Shown: positions 25,743 to 34,704 of the stretch, piece after piece
Layout: the number at the start of each line of letters is the position of its first letter
How positions within the stretch are numbered: position 1 is the first letter of the stretch
Assembly (NCBI RefSeq): GCF_000512205.2
Contig: NZ_CP006644.1
Coordinates: 1,482,520-1,546,519 of the forward strand
DNA length: 64,000 bases
DNA from: Sphingomonas sanxanigenens DSM 19645 = NX02
Lineage (GTDB): Bacteria; Pseudomonadota; Alphaproteobacteria; Sphingomonadales; Sphingomonadaceae
Reading direction: 5' to 3'
Notes under the pieces: generated by a model
Database searches by the model: none
What the model was told of the DNA's origin: nothing
The model's input: only the letters and a program-made list of their open reading frames with translations
Position numbers and translations under genes: made by a program

Positions 25743-26357
25743 ATGACCGACATCATCACAGCCATCGAAGAGCGCCGCACCACCGTGCTCTTCGATACCA
25801 CGCGTGACATCAGCGACACGCAAGTTACCGAGCTCGTCCGCCTCGCCACCAAGGCGCCGACCTCGTTCAACCTTCAGAACTGGCGCTTCATCGCCGTGCG
25901 CACGCCCGAGGCGAAGGCACGGTTGCGCGCCATCGCCTGGGACCAGGCGAAGATCACCGAAGCTGCCGTGACCTTCATCATCATCGGCAAGCTGGCCGAC
26001 GAGCAGACGCTGCCCGACCGGCTCGCGCCCGCGGTCGAGGCCGGTATCATGCCGGCGCAGATGGTCGATGGCTGGGTCGCAGGTGCCGGCAGCCTTTACA
26101 AGGACCAGCCCTGGCGTCAGCGCGACGAGGCGATCCGTACCGCAACGCTCGGGGCGACGACCCTCATGTTCGCGGCCCACGCCATGGGACTGGGTGCCGG
26201 ACCGATGATCGGCTTCGACGCTGGGGCGGTTGCCAGCGAGTTCGGCCTGGCCGACGACGAAATCCCTGCGATGCTCGTTTCGGTGGGCTACGGAACGCCG
26301 GAGAACTGGCCGCAAAAGCCGCGTCGTCCGCTCCAGCAGGTCCTCAGCTTCGTCTAA
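25743..26357 (+). CDS. nitroreductase family flavoprotein
   Basis: A 204-residue nitroreductase-fold protein. FMN-binding features: the N-terminal ERRTTVLFD in place of RRSIR, APTSFNLQNWRFIAVR (residues about 36-52), and the C-terminal GLGAGPMIGFD region. ATG 25743 follows GAAGGAAC; the longer open frame has no ribosome site. It probably reduces nitro, quinone or enone compounds with NAD(P)H. It lies 85 bases after the SDR and 12 bases before the tautomerase. Confidence 0.88.
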   Translation: MTDIITAIEERRTTVLFDTTRDISDTQVTELVRLATKAPTSFNLQNWRFIAVRTPEAKARLRAIAWDQAKITEAAVTFIIIGKLADEQTLPDRLAPAVEAGIMPAQMVDGWVAGAGSLYKDQPWRQRDEAIRTATLGATTLMFAAHAMGLGAGPMIGFDAGAVASEFGLADDEIPAMLVSVGYGTPENWPQKPRRPLQQVLSFV

Positions 26358-26369
26358 CGGGAGGGAATG

Positions 26370-26606
26370 ATGCCGCACGTTATCGTGAAGTTCTACTCCG
26401 GCCGCAGCGACGAGGACAAGCGGGCCATGGCGGATGGCGTTGCCGCGGCTCTCCAGGAGACCATGGGCTACGAGGTCGCGAACATCTCCGTCTCGGTCGA
26501 GGAGGTCGAGAAGGCCGACTGGATGGAGGCGGTCTACGAGCCGGACATCGTCCGGCGCCAGCATCAGCTGGTGAAGCGGCCGGGCTACGGCCACCTGGCC
26601 GGGTAG
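26370..26606 (+). CDS. 4-oxalocrotonate tautomerase family protein
   Basis: A 78-residue tautomerase. ATG 26370 is chosen over the in-frame ATG 26367 because it puts Pro next to Met; after Met removal this Pro1 is the family's catalytic base. GGGAGG lies 4 bases ahead. The pattern PHVIVKFYSGRSDEDKRAMA and the C-terminal acidic and basic stretches fit the PptA/4-OT group. Coupled to the nitroreductase, it suggests handling of an aromatic or unsaturated carbonyl compound (inference). Confidence 0.85.
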   Translation: MPHVIVKFYSGRSDEDKRAMADGVAAALQETMGYEVANISVSVEEVEKADWMEAVYEPDIVRRQHQLVKRPGYGHLAG

Positions 26607-26721
26607 CTTACAGGGCGGCGCGGCGTCTGCAGTCGCGCCGCCTGGCCCGAGAGGCGGCACGTCGGACCGCGTTTGCTTCAACCGATAGCTGAACGGCCAC
26701 TCCAACACGAAGGAGAATGCA

Positions 26722-27687
26722 ATGTTCGATAAATTCTCGAAGGGATTGTTTCTCGCCGTTGTCATGCTGCTAGCCGCCCCCTCATTGGCGGCGCCACCAA
26801 CCTCGGAGGAAGAGTTTCCGGCACCGGCAGGGTTCACGCCGGCCTACCAGACCGTGGACGGCGTTAAGCTACACTATCTGAAGGGCGGAAAGGGACCGCT
26901 GGTGCTTCTCGTTCACGGGTTCGCACAGACCTGGTATGAATGGACCCAAATCATGCCCCTTCTGGCGAAGAACTATACCGTTGTGGCGATCGATCTACCC
27001 GGCCTTGGCCAATCGGAGGCGCCAAAGTCTTATCTGGGCCAAGACATTTCCAAGATTATCTATAAGTTTGCGAAATCACATAGCCAGGATGGCAAGATTA
27101 ATCTCGTGTCGCACGACATAGGCAACTGGAACACGTTTCCGACGGTCGCGGAGCATCAGGCGGACTTCACGCACGTCGTGTTCATGGAAGCGCCGCTACC
27201 TGACGAAGGCCTCTATGCTTTCCCGTCCTTCACACCACAGGGCGAGTCACCCATGTGGCATTTCAGCTTTTTCGCGGCGCCTGGAAATTTCGCCGAAAAG
27301 ATGGTCGCGGGCCGAGAGAGGATGTTTTTTGAACATTTTATCAAATCGCATGCGGTCAACAAGGCTGTCTTCACTCCGGAATTGCTTGATCGTTATTCAC
27401 GCTCTTATGCCAAGACGCATTCGTTTAACGCCGCGATGGAGTATTACCGCGCGCTTCCTGAAACCCAACGGCGCAACATCCCGTTGTTCAAGAATAAGCT
27501 GACCATGAAAACGATGGCGATCGGCGGCGGCTCTCCAGTGTCGGTCGGCCGGTTCCAAATCGACCAGCTCGCGAAATACACGACTAACATGAAGGGTGTC
27601 GTGATTCCGAACTGCGGGCATTGGGTACCCGAGGAATGCGCTGCGTCTTTCCACACGACAATCATCGATTTTCTCGCGGACAAGTGA
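26722..27687 (+). CDS. secreted alpha/beta hydrolase (epoxide hydrolase/dehalogenase-like)
   Basis: A 321-residue alpha/beta hydrolase with a signal peptide (hydrophobic residues 9-23, cut near LAA-PP). The oxyanion region is HGFAQTW (65-71), the nucleophile is Asp132 in SHDIGNW, and the base His is in NCGHWVPEE near the end. An Asp nucleophile marks the epoxide hydrolase/haloalkane dehalogenase/fluoroacetate dehalogenase branch rather than esterases. GAAGGAG precedes ATG 26722. Base composition is visibly less GC-rich than that of its neighbours, which fits recent transfer. It may be the working counterpart of the decayed epoxide-hydrolase gene. Confidence 0.87.
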   Translation: MFDKFSKGLFLAVVMLLAAPSLAAPPTSEEEFPAPAGFTPAYQTVDGVKLHYLKGGKGPLVLLVHGFAQTWYEWTQIMPLLAKNYTVVAIDLPGLGQSEAPKSYLGQDISKIIYKFAKSHSQDGKINLVSHDIGNWNTFPTVAEHQADFTHVVFMEAPLPDEGLYAFPSFTPQGESPMWHFSFFAAPGNFAEKMVAGRERMFFEHFIKSHAVNKAVFTPELLDRYSRSYAKTHSFNAAMEYYRALPETQRRNIPLFKNKLTMKTMAIGGGSPVSVGRFQIDQLAKYTTNMKGVVIPNCGHWVPEECAASFHTTIIDFLADK

Positions 27688-28053
27688 GTTTTTCTGGATC
27701 GGCGTTACGCCGGCAGTGCTGCGCGATCTCGACTATCTCATTGGGAGGATCTCCGCGTGAGACAATTCCTTTTCTCCCAGTGCGAAGCTCTTCATTCGAC
27801 CGAGAGGGCAATGAAGCCTGATTGCATGCCGCGCTGCTCGCCTTGTCCAAGCCTGCGGAGGCGGGTCGGGCCTCGTCAAGCGCGGCGTCCCTTTACGAAC
27901 GATCGACAAGGTGGTGGGGCGAACTGGCAGCGCCTCTTCCGTGAGACTTGGGCGTGAGGTGGTTTGACCCTGTCGAATCCAGCCCACCACAGGCCGTGAA
28001 AAAAATTGATCTCGATTATCGGACAATTAGAGGCCGAATCCGAGGGATTCGAC
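27688..28053. other. 366-base region between hydrolase and tRNA-Gln
   Basis: Right edge of the putative island. Short open frames on both strands have no recognisable domain; no integrase remnant was seen. Confidence 0.4.
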
Positions 28054-28128
28054 TGGCTGGGGCGGCAGGATTCGAACCTGCGAATGCCGGTACCAAAAAC
28101 CGGTGCCTTACCACTTGGCGACGCCCCA
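28054..28128 (-). tRNA. tRNA-Gln (anticodon TTG)
   Basis: A 75-base tRNA with encoded CCA. Acceptor strands TGGGGCG / CGCCCCA pair, the D-arm is GCC/GGC, the anticodon stem is CCGGT/ACCGG with loop TTTTGGT (anticodon TTG), and the T-arm is GCAGG TTCGAAT CCTGC. Its 3' half is the repeat that bounds the putative island. Confidence 0.95.
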
Positions 28129-28189
28129 CCATATCGGCAGGGGCAGGCCCTTAGCGCCTCGCGCGCGGCGGGGAAAGCCCCAAATCGGC

Positions 28190-28780
28190 TCAGCGGCTAA
28201 GCAGGAACACCGCATGGTCCGCACGGAAATTGGCGGCGGCGGCGGTGGTGAGCGATCCGCCGGAGAGGAACCAGGCCTGTTCCACCGCGATGCCGCGTTC
28301 CTTCACGAAGGCGCGGAAATCATCGACCGTCAGGTGATGGATGTTGGGCGTGTCGTACCAGCGCATCGGCAGGTTGCTCGTCACCGGCATCCGCCCGCCC
28401 CAGAGCAGCGACAGCCGCACCCGCCAATGCGCGAAATTGGGGAAGGAGACGAAAGCGTGGCGGCCGATGCGCAGCAGATGATCCATCACCTGGTCGGGCC
28501 GCCGCGTCGTCTGCAAGGTCTGGCTGAGGATCGCATAGTCGAAGCTGTCGTCGGGATAGGAGGCGAGGTCGGTATCGGCGTCGCCCTGCACCACCGACAG
28601 GCCGCGCGTCACCGCGCGCGACACATCGCCCGCGTCGAGTTCGAGCCCGCGCGCGTCGACCTGGCGTTCGTCGCGCAGCGCGACCATCAGCGCGCCATCC
28701 CCGCAGCCGATATCGAGCGCGCTGCTGCCCGGCGCGACATTGGCGGCGATGATGGCGAGGTCGGGACGAAGCGGGGTCAT
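28190..28780 (-). CDS. metW: methionine biosynthesis protein MetW (SAM-dependent methyltransferase fold)
   Basis: A 196-residue MetW. The SAM-binding glycine motif is ALDIGCGDGALM near residues 20-31, followed by ELDAGDVSRAV and the MetW signatures QGDADTDLASYPDDSFD, then ILSQTLQTTRRPDQV. ATG 28780 is chosen: it overlaps the GNAT stop by 4 bases, and the longer upstream frame is only a GC shadow. MetW is almost always found with metX and is thought to support homoserine acetyltransferase activity or methionine synthesis. Confidence 0.93.
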   Translation of the reverse strand: MTPLRPDLAIIAANVAPGSSALDIGCGDGALMVALRDERQVDARGLELDAGDVSRAVTRGLSVVQGDADTDLASYPDDSFDYAILSQTLQTTRRPDQVMDHLLRIGRHAFVSFPNFAHWRVRLSLLWGGRMPVTSNLPMRWYDTPNIHHLTVDDFRAFVKERGIAVEQAWFLSGGSLTTAAAANFRADHAVFLLSR

Positions 28781-29211
28781 CGGCGGTACACATCCGGGTC
28801 GTGGCGCTGCATCATGAGCGTCGGGTCGGCAAGCGCGGTCCAGCCGAACGACGCGTAGAGCGGATGCGCATCGCGCGTCGCGAGCAGCCAGCGCCGCAGC
28901 CCCTGCAGCCGCGGATGAGTCTGGAGGTGCAAGACCATCGCCCGCGCCAACCCCCGTCCGCGCGCCTCCTCGAGCACGAACACGTCCGCGAGATAGGCGA
29001 AGGTGGCATGATCGGTGACGACGCGCGCGAAGCCCACCTGCCGATCGCCCGAGAACACGCCGACGACATGTGAGTCCGCCACCGCGCGCGCCACCGTCTC
29101 GCGCGGAATGCCTTCCGCCCAATAGCTCCGCGCCAGATAGGCATGGATCACGTCGATCTGCATCTCGGCATGATCTTCGGAGAGGCGATAGACATCGGGC
29201 AGCGCGCTCAC
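28777..29211 (-). CDS. GNAT-family N-acetyltransferase
   Basis: A 144-residue GNAT protein: the acetyl-CoA pyrophosphate-binding motif is [15 protein letters not shown], and the beta4/alpha3 core is [20 protein letters not shown]. It overlaps metX upstream and metW downstream by 4 bases each, so it is translated between the two methionine genes. Substrate unknown; a role in methionine metabolism is suggested only by position. Confidence 0.88.
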   Translation of the reverse strand: MSALPDVYRLSEDHAEMQIDVIHAYLARSYWAEGIPRETVARAVADSHVVGVFSGDRQVGFARVVTDHATFAYLADVFVLEEARGRGLARAMVLHLQTHPRLQGLRRWLLATRDAHPLYASFGWTALADPTLMMQRHDPDVYRR

Positions 29212-30326
29212 GCCACGCCCGCCCGCAGGAAGCCGTCGGCGACCCGGTTCAGTTCGGGTACGTCGAGCAGGAAGGCGTCATGCCCATAAGGGCTCGACAA
29301 CTCGACGAAGCTGCCCTGCGCGCCGGCGGCGTTGAGCGCCTGGACGATCGCGCGTGACTCGCGCGTCGGATAGAGCCAATCGGTGTCGAAGCTGACCAGG
29401 CAGAAGCGCGTGCGCGTCCCGCGAAACGCGTTGGCGAGCAGGCCGCCATGCTCCTCCGCGATGTCGAGATAGTCCATCGCGCGGGTGATATAGAGGTAGG
29501 AATTGGCATCGAACCGATCGACGAAGCTGATCCCCTGGTGGCGCAAATAGCTTTCAACCTGGAAATCGGCATCGAAACCGAAGCTCTTGGCGTCCCGGCC
29601 CTGCAGCCGGCGACCGAACTTCTCGGTCAGCCCCGCTTCGGAGAGATAGGTGATGTGCGCCGCCATCCGCGCCACCGCGAGCCCCGCGGCGGGCGGCTTC
29701 GCACCATAATAATTGCCGCCCGCCCAGTTGGGATCGGCCATGATCGCCTGCCGCCCGACCTCATGAAAGGCGATGTTCTGCGCGCTGTGCCGCGCGGCGG
29801 AGGCGATGATCAGCGCGGCGCGCACGCGGTCGGGATAGGTCGCCGCCCATTGCAGCGCCTGCATGCCGCCCATCGAGCCGCCGACCACCGCCTCCAGCAC
29901 CGAAACCCCGAGATGATCGAGCAGCATCGCCTGCGCGCGCACCATGTCCCGGATGGTGATCACCGGAAAGCGCATCGCATAGGGCGCGCCCGACAGCGCG
30001 TTGATCGAGGCGGGGCCGGAGGAGCCCATGCAACTGCCGATCACATTGGCGCAGACGATGAAGTGCCGCGCCGGATCGATCGGCTTGCCGGGCCCCACCA
30101 TGCGCGACCACCAGCCGGGCTTGCCGGTGATCGGATGGGTGGAGGCGACGTGATGATCGCCTGTCAGCGCATGGCAGATCAGGATCGCGTTGCCGCGATC
30201 CGCGTTGAGCGTGCCATAGGTTTCATAGGCGATCTCGACGGGCAGCAGGGTGCCGCCGCCATCCAGCGCGAGCGGCCCGGGGAGGATCGCGTGGCGCGCA
30301 AGGCCATAACGCTGGTCGTCGGACAT
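29208..30326 (-). CDS. metX: homoserine O-acetyltransferase
   Basis: A 372-residue MetX of the alpha/beta-hydrolase type, making O-acetyl- (or O-succinyl-) homoserine in methionine synthesis. Seen: [21 protein letters not shown], the nucleophile elbow [14 protein letters not shown], catalytic Asp in SFDTDWLYP and His in [12 protein letters not shown] 30326 (MSDDQRYG) is chosen as the start over the longer open frame because conserved sequence begins there. First gene of metX-GNAT-metW. Confidence 0.94.
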   Translation of the reverse strand: MSDDQRYGLARHAILPGPLALDGGGTLLPVEIAYETYGTLNADRGNAILICHALTGDHHVASTHPITGKPGWWSRMVGPGKPIDPARHFIVCANVIGSCMGSSGPASINALSGAPYAMRFPVITIRDMVRAQAMLLDHLGVSVLEAVVGGSMGGMQALQWAATYPDRVRAALIIASAARHSAQNIAFHEVGRQAIMADPNWAGGNYYGAKPPAAGLAVARMAAHITYLSEAGLTEKFGRRLQGRDAKSFGFDADFQVESYLRHQGISFVDRFDANSYLYITRAMDYLDIAEEHGGLLANAFRGTRTRFCLVSFDTDWLYPTRESRAIVQALNAAGAQGSFVELSSPYGHDAFLLDVPELNRVADGFLRAGVA

Positions 30327-30351
30327 TCGCGCGCCCTTAGGCGCGTGTGCG

Positions 30352-31065
30352 TCAGCGTTCAAGCGGCTCGGCAGGTCCGCCAACACCATTGCCGGTAAAG
30401 CCCAGCATGACCGCACCCGGAGGCGTGGCCGCAGCGACGACGTGCATCACGCATTCCACGCGTCCCCCGATGGCGGGATCGGTCATTGCGGCAGGGTCCA
30501 GCGTCACGACATCCGTGCCTTGGGCCTTCAACATCGTGCCCAGCCCGATGCCGCAATGCGACTCCACAGCGCGCGCATAATCATCCAGAGGCCTGCCTTC
30601 GGCGGGCTGCGGCAGCCCCTTGATCAGATCATGCTCGGTCAGCCAGCGCACTGCCATGTCATGCTGGCGCTGCTGCACCATCGGCCAATAGATGTCGCGA
30701 TAGCGCGTTTCCAGCGCCGCATCCTCGAACAGCACCAGCATGTCGCTGCGCACGCTGGCTTCGGCGAGGCAGGTCAGCACCTTGTCGTTCAACGGATCGC
30801 TGCCCTTGGCGATCTGAATAGCCTCCTCGTCGAGATCCTTGTCGAACCCGATCGCGACGCGGCCGGGCGCGACGCCGCAGCCCGCCACCTCCTGGCTGCT
30901 GATCGTCGGCGGCGCGGCATCTTCGACCGCACTGGACGGTTCCGTGGACGCGAGCGCCAGCGCGAGCACGACTGCGCTCAGCACCAGCCGATCCTGACTT
31001 TGGGCGAACAGGACGCCGATCGCGCCTCTCTGCAACCGTTCATGACATCTCTCCTTTTGTTTCAC
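30352..31065 (-). CDS. uncharacterised exported protein
   Basis: About 237 residues with a hydrophobic signal-like segment ([15 protein letters not shown]) and no recognised family; Cys residues at CGVAP, CLAEA, SHCGI and ECVMH could form disulfides in the periplasm. The start is doubtful: a good ribosome site (AAAGGAG) is followed by an ATG at 31042 that is in the wrong frame, which points to a possible frameshift or sequencing error; the in-frame options are GTG 31065 or TTG codons. It lies between metX and the divergent hisC. Confidence 0.5.
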   Translation of the reverse strand: MKQKERCHERLQRGAIGVLFAQSQDRLVLSAVVLALALASTEPSSAVEDAAPPTISSQEVAGCGVAPGRVAIGFDKDLDEEAIQIAKGSDPLNDKVLTCLAEASVRSDMLVLFEDAALETRYRDIYWPMVQQRQHDMAVRWLTEHDLIKGLPQPAEGRPLDDYARAVESHCGIGLGTMLKAQGTDVVTLDPAAMTDPAIGGRVECVMHVVAAATPPGAVMLGFTGNGVGGPAEPLER

Positions 31066-31133
31066 CCTAGCATGAACAACGCATGACACCAGCGGCTTGC
31101 CATCGCCCCGCCGTTCCGCCATGCGCCGACACC

Positions 31134-32246
31134 ATGTCCGAGCCCGCCACCGCCCCCGTTCCCAAGCCCTGGATCATGGACATCGCGCCCTATGTTCCGG
31201 GCCGTTCGACCACCGATGACGGCCGCAAGGTCGCCAAACTGTCGTCGAACGAGAACCCGCTGGGCACCAGCCGGGCGGTGGTGGAAGCGTTCGCACAGGG
31301 CAAAGCGAGCCTCAGCCGTTATCCGGATGCCGGCGCCGCGGCGCTGCGCGAAGCGATCGCCGCGCGCCACGGCCTCGATCCGGCGCGGGTCATCTACGGC
31401 ACCGGATCGGACGAGGTCCTGCACCTCGCCGCCGGCGCCTATTCGGGGCCGGGCGACGAGGTGATCTACGTACGCTACGGCTTCTCGGTCTACGACATCG
31501 CCGCGCGGCGCTCCGGCGCGACGCCCGTGATCGCGCCCGACAAGGATTATGCGACCGACGTCGACGCGATCCTCGCCGCCGTCACCGAGCGCACGACGCT
31601 GGTGTTCATCGCCAACCCCAACAATCCCACCGGCACCTATACGCCGCGCGCGGACCTGCGCCGCCTCCACGCCGGGCTGCGGCCGGACATCATGCTGGTC
31701 GTCGACCAGGCCTATGCCGAATATCTCGAGGCAGACGAGCAGGACGGCGCGTTCGAACTGTCGCAGACCGAAGCCAACGTCATCGTCACGCGGACCTTCT
31801 CCAAGATCTATGGTCTCGCCGCCGAGCGGATCGGCTGGGGATATGGGTCGGCCGAGGCGGTGGCGGCGATGCATCGCATCCGCGCGCCGTTCAACGTGAC
31901 CACCGCGGGCCAGATCGCCGCGATCGTCGCCGTCAACGATCTCGCCTGGGAAGAGGCCAGCCGCGCGCACAACCGCGAATGGCTCGCCTGGCTGGCCGGC
32001 GAGGTCGGCGCCCTGGGGAATCACGGTCTGCGCGCGGTGCCCAGCCGCGCCAATTTCCTGCTGGTGCTGTTCGAAGGCAATCTCTCCGCCGAGCAGGCCT
32101 ATAAGGGGCTGATGGACGCGGGTTATATCGTCCGCTGGCTGCCCGGGCAGGGGTTGCCCCACGGGTTGCGCATCACCGTCGGCACGCCCGAGGAAACGCA
32201 GGGCCTCGCCAGGGCGCTGCGGGCGCTCTGCGAGGCGGCGGGCTGA
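31134..32246 (+). CDS. hisC: histidinol-phosphate aminotransferase
   Basis: A 370-residue class-I/II PLP aminotransferase of the HisC type: [12 protein letters not shown] near the N-terminus, NPNNPTGTY (PLP-ring Asn), VVDQAYAEY (Asp for pyridine N), and the Schiff-base Lys in [18 protein letters not shown] 31134 (MSEPATAP) is preferred; ATG 31083 is in frame. Its stop overlaps the prephenate dehydrogenase start (TGATG), so in this operon it probably also transaminates aromatic precursors. Confidence 0.88.
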   Translation: MSEPATAPVPKPWIMDIAPYVPGRSTTDDGRKVAKLSSNENPLGTSRAVVEAFAQGKASLSRYPDAGAAALREAIAARHGLDPARVIYGTGSDEVLHLAAGAYSGPGDEVIYVRYGFSVYDIAARRSGATPVIAPDKDYATDVDAILAAVTERTTLVFIANPNNPTGTYTPRADLRRLHAGLRPDIMLVVDQAYAEYLEADEQDGAFELSQTEANVIVTRTFSKIYGLAAERIGWGYGSAEAVAAMHRIRAPFNVTTAGQIAAIVAVNDLAWEEASRAHNREWLAWLAGEVGALGNHGLRAVPSRANFLLVLFEGNLSAEQAYKGLMDAGYIVRWLPGQGLPHGLRITVGTPEETQGLARALRALCEAAG

Positions 32247-33154
32247 TGCTGCCCTTTGCGCGCGTCACCGTCATCGGGCTCGGACTGATCGGCTCCTCGA
32301 TCGCGCGCGCGATCCGTCAGCACATGCCGACCGTACGGGTGACCGGGCATGATGCCGACCCGCAGGTGCGCGAGATCGCGCGCGCCATCGATCTGGCCGA
32401 CGATATCACCGACACCCCGGGCGCGGCGGTGACCGACGCCGACTTCGTCATCCTGTGCGTGCCGGTGGGCGCGATGGGCGCGGCGGCGGCCGATATCGCC
32501 GCCGACCTGCCGCCCGAGGCGATCGTCAGCGACGTCGGTTCATGCAAGGCGAGCGTCGCGGCGGCGCTGGCGGCGGCGTTGCCGGGCGTGGCGATCGTGC
32601 CCGCGCACCCCGTGGCGGGCACCGAGAACAGCGGGCCGGAAGCGGGCTTCCCCAGCCTGTTCCACAAGCGCTGGTGCATCATCACCCCCGCCGCCGATGC
32701 CGATGCCACCGCGGTCGCGCGCGTCGAGGCGTTCTGGCAGGCGCTGGGCGCCGAGGTCGAGCGGATGGACGCGACGCACCATGATCTGGTGCTTGCCGTC
32801 ACCAGCCATCTGCCGCACCTGATCGCTTATACCATCGTCGGCACGGCATCGGACCTCGAGACGGTGACCCGCGGCGAGGTGATCAAATATTCCGCCGGCG
32901 GCTTCCGCGACTTCACCCGCATCGCCGCGTCCGATCCGACCATGTGGCGGGATGTGTTCCTTTCCAACAAGGAAGCCGTGCTGGAGATGCTCCAGCGTTT
33001 CTCCGAGGATCTGACCGCGCTGCAGCGCGCGATCCGCTGGGGCGATGGCGATACGCTGTTCGACCTGTTCGCGCGAACGCGGGCAATCCGGCGCAGCATC
33101 ATCGAAGAGGGGCAGGATGATGCGCGGCCCGACTTCGGCCGGTCGCACGAGTAG
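32246..33154 (+). CDS. prephenate/arogenate dehydrogenase
   Basis: A 302-residue TyrA-type NAD(P) dehydrogenase: Rossmann motif VIGLGLIGSSIA at residues 8-19, SDVGSCK, PAHPVAGTENSGPEAG (catalytic His in AHPVAG), and SHLPHLIAY. It oxidatively decarboxylates prephenate or arogenate in tyrosine synthesis. The 1-base overlap with hisC indicates coupled translation. No ACT domain is present, so feedback control by that route is unlikely. Confidence 0.9.
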   Translation: MLPFARVTVIGLGLIGSSIARAIRQHMPTVRVTGHDADPQVREIARAIDLADDITDTPGAAVTDADFVILCVPVGAMGAAAADIAADLPPEAIVSDVGSCKASVAAALAAALPGVAIVPAHPVAGTENSGPEAGFPSLFHKRWCIITPAADADATAVARVEAFWQALGAEVERMDATHHDLVLAVTSHLPHLIAYTIVGTASDLETVTRGEVIKYSAGGFRDFTRIAASDPTMWRDVFLSNKEAVLEMLQRFSEDLTALQRAIRWGDGDTLFDLFARTRAIRRSIIEEGQDDARPDFGRSHE

Positions 33155-33591
33155 GGGGCTTCCTCCCCGGGCGCCAACCGACCGATACCGATCGGGCGGT
33201 CGCTATCGGGCTCGATCATCATCCCCGGCGCCCATCGAGCGACGTTGCGCGACAGATCGGCATGTCCGGCGTTCGATATCAGACCGGCAGGCGGTTGCCG
33301 GTCATCTGCGAAGACCGTCTCGGATTCTGTAGCGCAGATAGCGCTTCTTCAACCGAGCACCCGGGCCGCCGGCATCACCGCCCGGAGAACTTGCGCACGG
33401 CCGCGGCGCGCGCCGGATGAACCAACGACCCGGCCCGGACGCGTCGCGACCAAGCCGCTTCGCGCGGCGATCTGACCGCCATGACGGCGAACGCTATATC
33501 TCATAATTTTATCTGGTGCGGGGTCTCGTTCGGCCATATGCATGATGCAAGCGACTACAGTAGCGCTATCATCAAAATGGAGGGAGATGTC
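33155..33591. other. 437-base intergenic region before the esterase
   Basis: No gene recognised. It separates the amino-acid operon from the polysaccharide locus and contains a LacI-type operator at 33558-33571. Confidence 0.5.
33558..33571. promoter_or_regulatory. LacI-type operator candidate before esterase
   Basis: CAGTAGCGCTATCA: the right half GCTATCA is identical to the perfect palindrome at 54531 and the left half matches 4 of 7. It lies 20 bases before the esterase start. Confidence 0.45.
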
Positions 33592-34560
33592 ATGCTGAAA
33601 CGGACAAGTTTCATTCCGGCAGGTAAAGTTGCGCGGCGGCAAGCTCTGATCGCGGGGATGCTCGGGCTCATCGCTGCGGTAACGCTCTCAGGGGCAGCGC
33701 GCGCCCAGACGGACAAGATGGAGCCGATCGCGGTTCCGGCCCAACCCGATGCGATAGAACTGGCAACCGGACCTCTTCCCGGCGCGGTCGCGCAGGAGTC
33801 CTGGCATAGCCAATATGGTAGCGTTTTCGCACGGAACGTCACCGTCGCAACGCTCACGCCGTTTTTGCCGGACCCGGCGAAGGCGACGGGCGCGGCCGTG
33901 ATCGTCGCGCCCGGTGGCGGGTTCCGGACGCTTTCGATGCAGAACGAGGGATGGGATGTGGCCAAGGCGCTGGCCGACCGGGGTGTCGCCGCGTTCGTCC
34001 TGAAGTACCGCCTCAACCAGACACCGCAGGACATGGCTGCCTTCGAAAGGTCCATGCAGCAGATGTTCTCGGCCGCGGCGCGCCCGCGGCGGATGAATCC
34101 GGATGAAGCCATCAAGGGGCTCACACCGCAGATAGAAGATGCTCGCGCAGCGTTCGCGCTGGTGCGGCGTCGGGCCACCGAGTGGCGCATCGATCGGGAT
34201 CGCATCGGAATGATCGGATTCTCCGCCGGAGCGATGCTGACGATGGCGACGACATTGGCGGGCCAGGACGCGAAGCCAGCCTTCATCGGAAACATCTATG
34301 GTCCGCTGGCGGCCATGACGGTTCCCACCGACGCGCCGCCGATGTTCGTCGCGCTTGCTGCGGACGATCCGCTGTTCGCGAACAATGGTTTCGGCCTGAT
34401 CGAAAGCTGGCGGACCGCGAAACGGCCGGTCGAGTTTCATTTCTACGAGCGCGGTGGGCATGGGTTCGGGATGTACAAGAAGGCGACGACCAGCACGGAC
34501 TGGTTCGAAGCGTTCGCACACTGGATCGGGATGCATGGCATGCTGAAGCCGGCAAGCTGA
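33592..34560 (+). CDS. secreted alpha/beta hydrolase, acetylxylan-esterase-like
   Basis: A 322-residue esterase. ATG 33592 is chosen because GGAGGGAG lies 6 bases ahead; the longer frame crosses the operator. The signal carries a twin arginine (KVARRQALIAGMLGL) and ends near ARA-QT, so Tat export is possible. Oxyanion motif: APGGGFRTL; nucleophile Ser in GFSAGAM; acid region ADDPLF; base His in GGHGFGMY. This pattern is that of carbohydrate esterases that deacetylate xylan. First gene of the hemicellulose block, convergent with GH43. Confidence 0.85.
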   Translation: MLKRTSFIPAGKVARRQALIAGMLGLIAAVTLSGAARAQTDKMEPIAVPAQPDAIELATGPLPGAVAQESWHSQYGSVFARNVTVATLTPFLPDPAKATGAAVIVAPGGGFRTLSMQNEGWDVAKALADRGVAAFVLKYRLNQTPQDMAAFERSMQQMFSAAARPRRMNPDEAIKGLTPQIEDARAAFALVRRRATEWRIDRDRIGMIGFSAGAMLTMATTLAGQDAKPAFIGNIYGPLAAMTVPTDAPPMFVALAADDPLFANNGFGLIESWRTAKRPVEFHFYERGGHGFGMYKKATTSTDWFEAFAHWIGMHGMLKPAS

Positions 34561-34568
34561 TCGAGCAC

Positions 34569-34638
34569 GCCACCGCGGTGGATCGGGCGTCACCGTCAGG
34601 CTCGAGCCTGGGGCGCTGTCCTGATCCGCCGCGGTGGC
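34569..34638. terminator. inverted repeat between convergent esterase and GH43 genes
   Basis: GCCACCGCGGTGGATC (34569-34584) and GATCCGCCGCGGTGGC (34623-34638) pair at 15 of 16 positions with a 38-base loop. Located in the 144-base convergent gap, it may end both transcripts. No T-run. Confidence 0.4.
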
Positions 34639-34704
34639 GGCCTCAACATGGTTCGAACGACGGTCACGCAATCCCGCCTGGGGCGCTTTCCTGCGCAGCG
34701 GCCG

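Larger units (their letters stand above)
21658..28103. mobile_element. putative genomic island at tRNA-Gln (integrase-less remnant)
   Basis: A 6.4-kb segment flanked by 55-base direct repeats made of the tRNA-Gln 3' half, the usual product of tyrosine-recombinase integration. The intact tRNA is at the right end, with its 3' end facing the segment. Cargo: two LysR genes, a decayed epoxide-hydrolase-like gene, SDR, nitroreductase, tautomerase and a lower-GC secreted alpha/beta hydrolase. No integrase, excisionase or replication gene is visible, so any element is decayed and presumably immobile. Confidence 0.6.
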
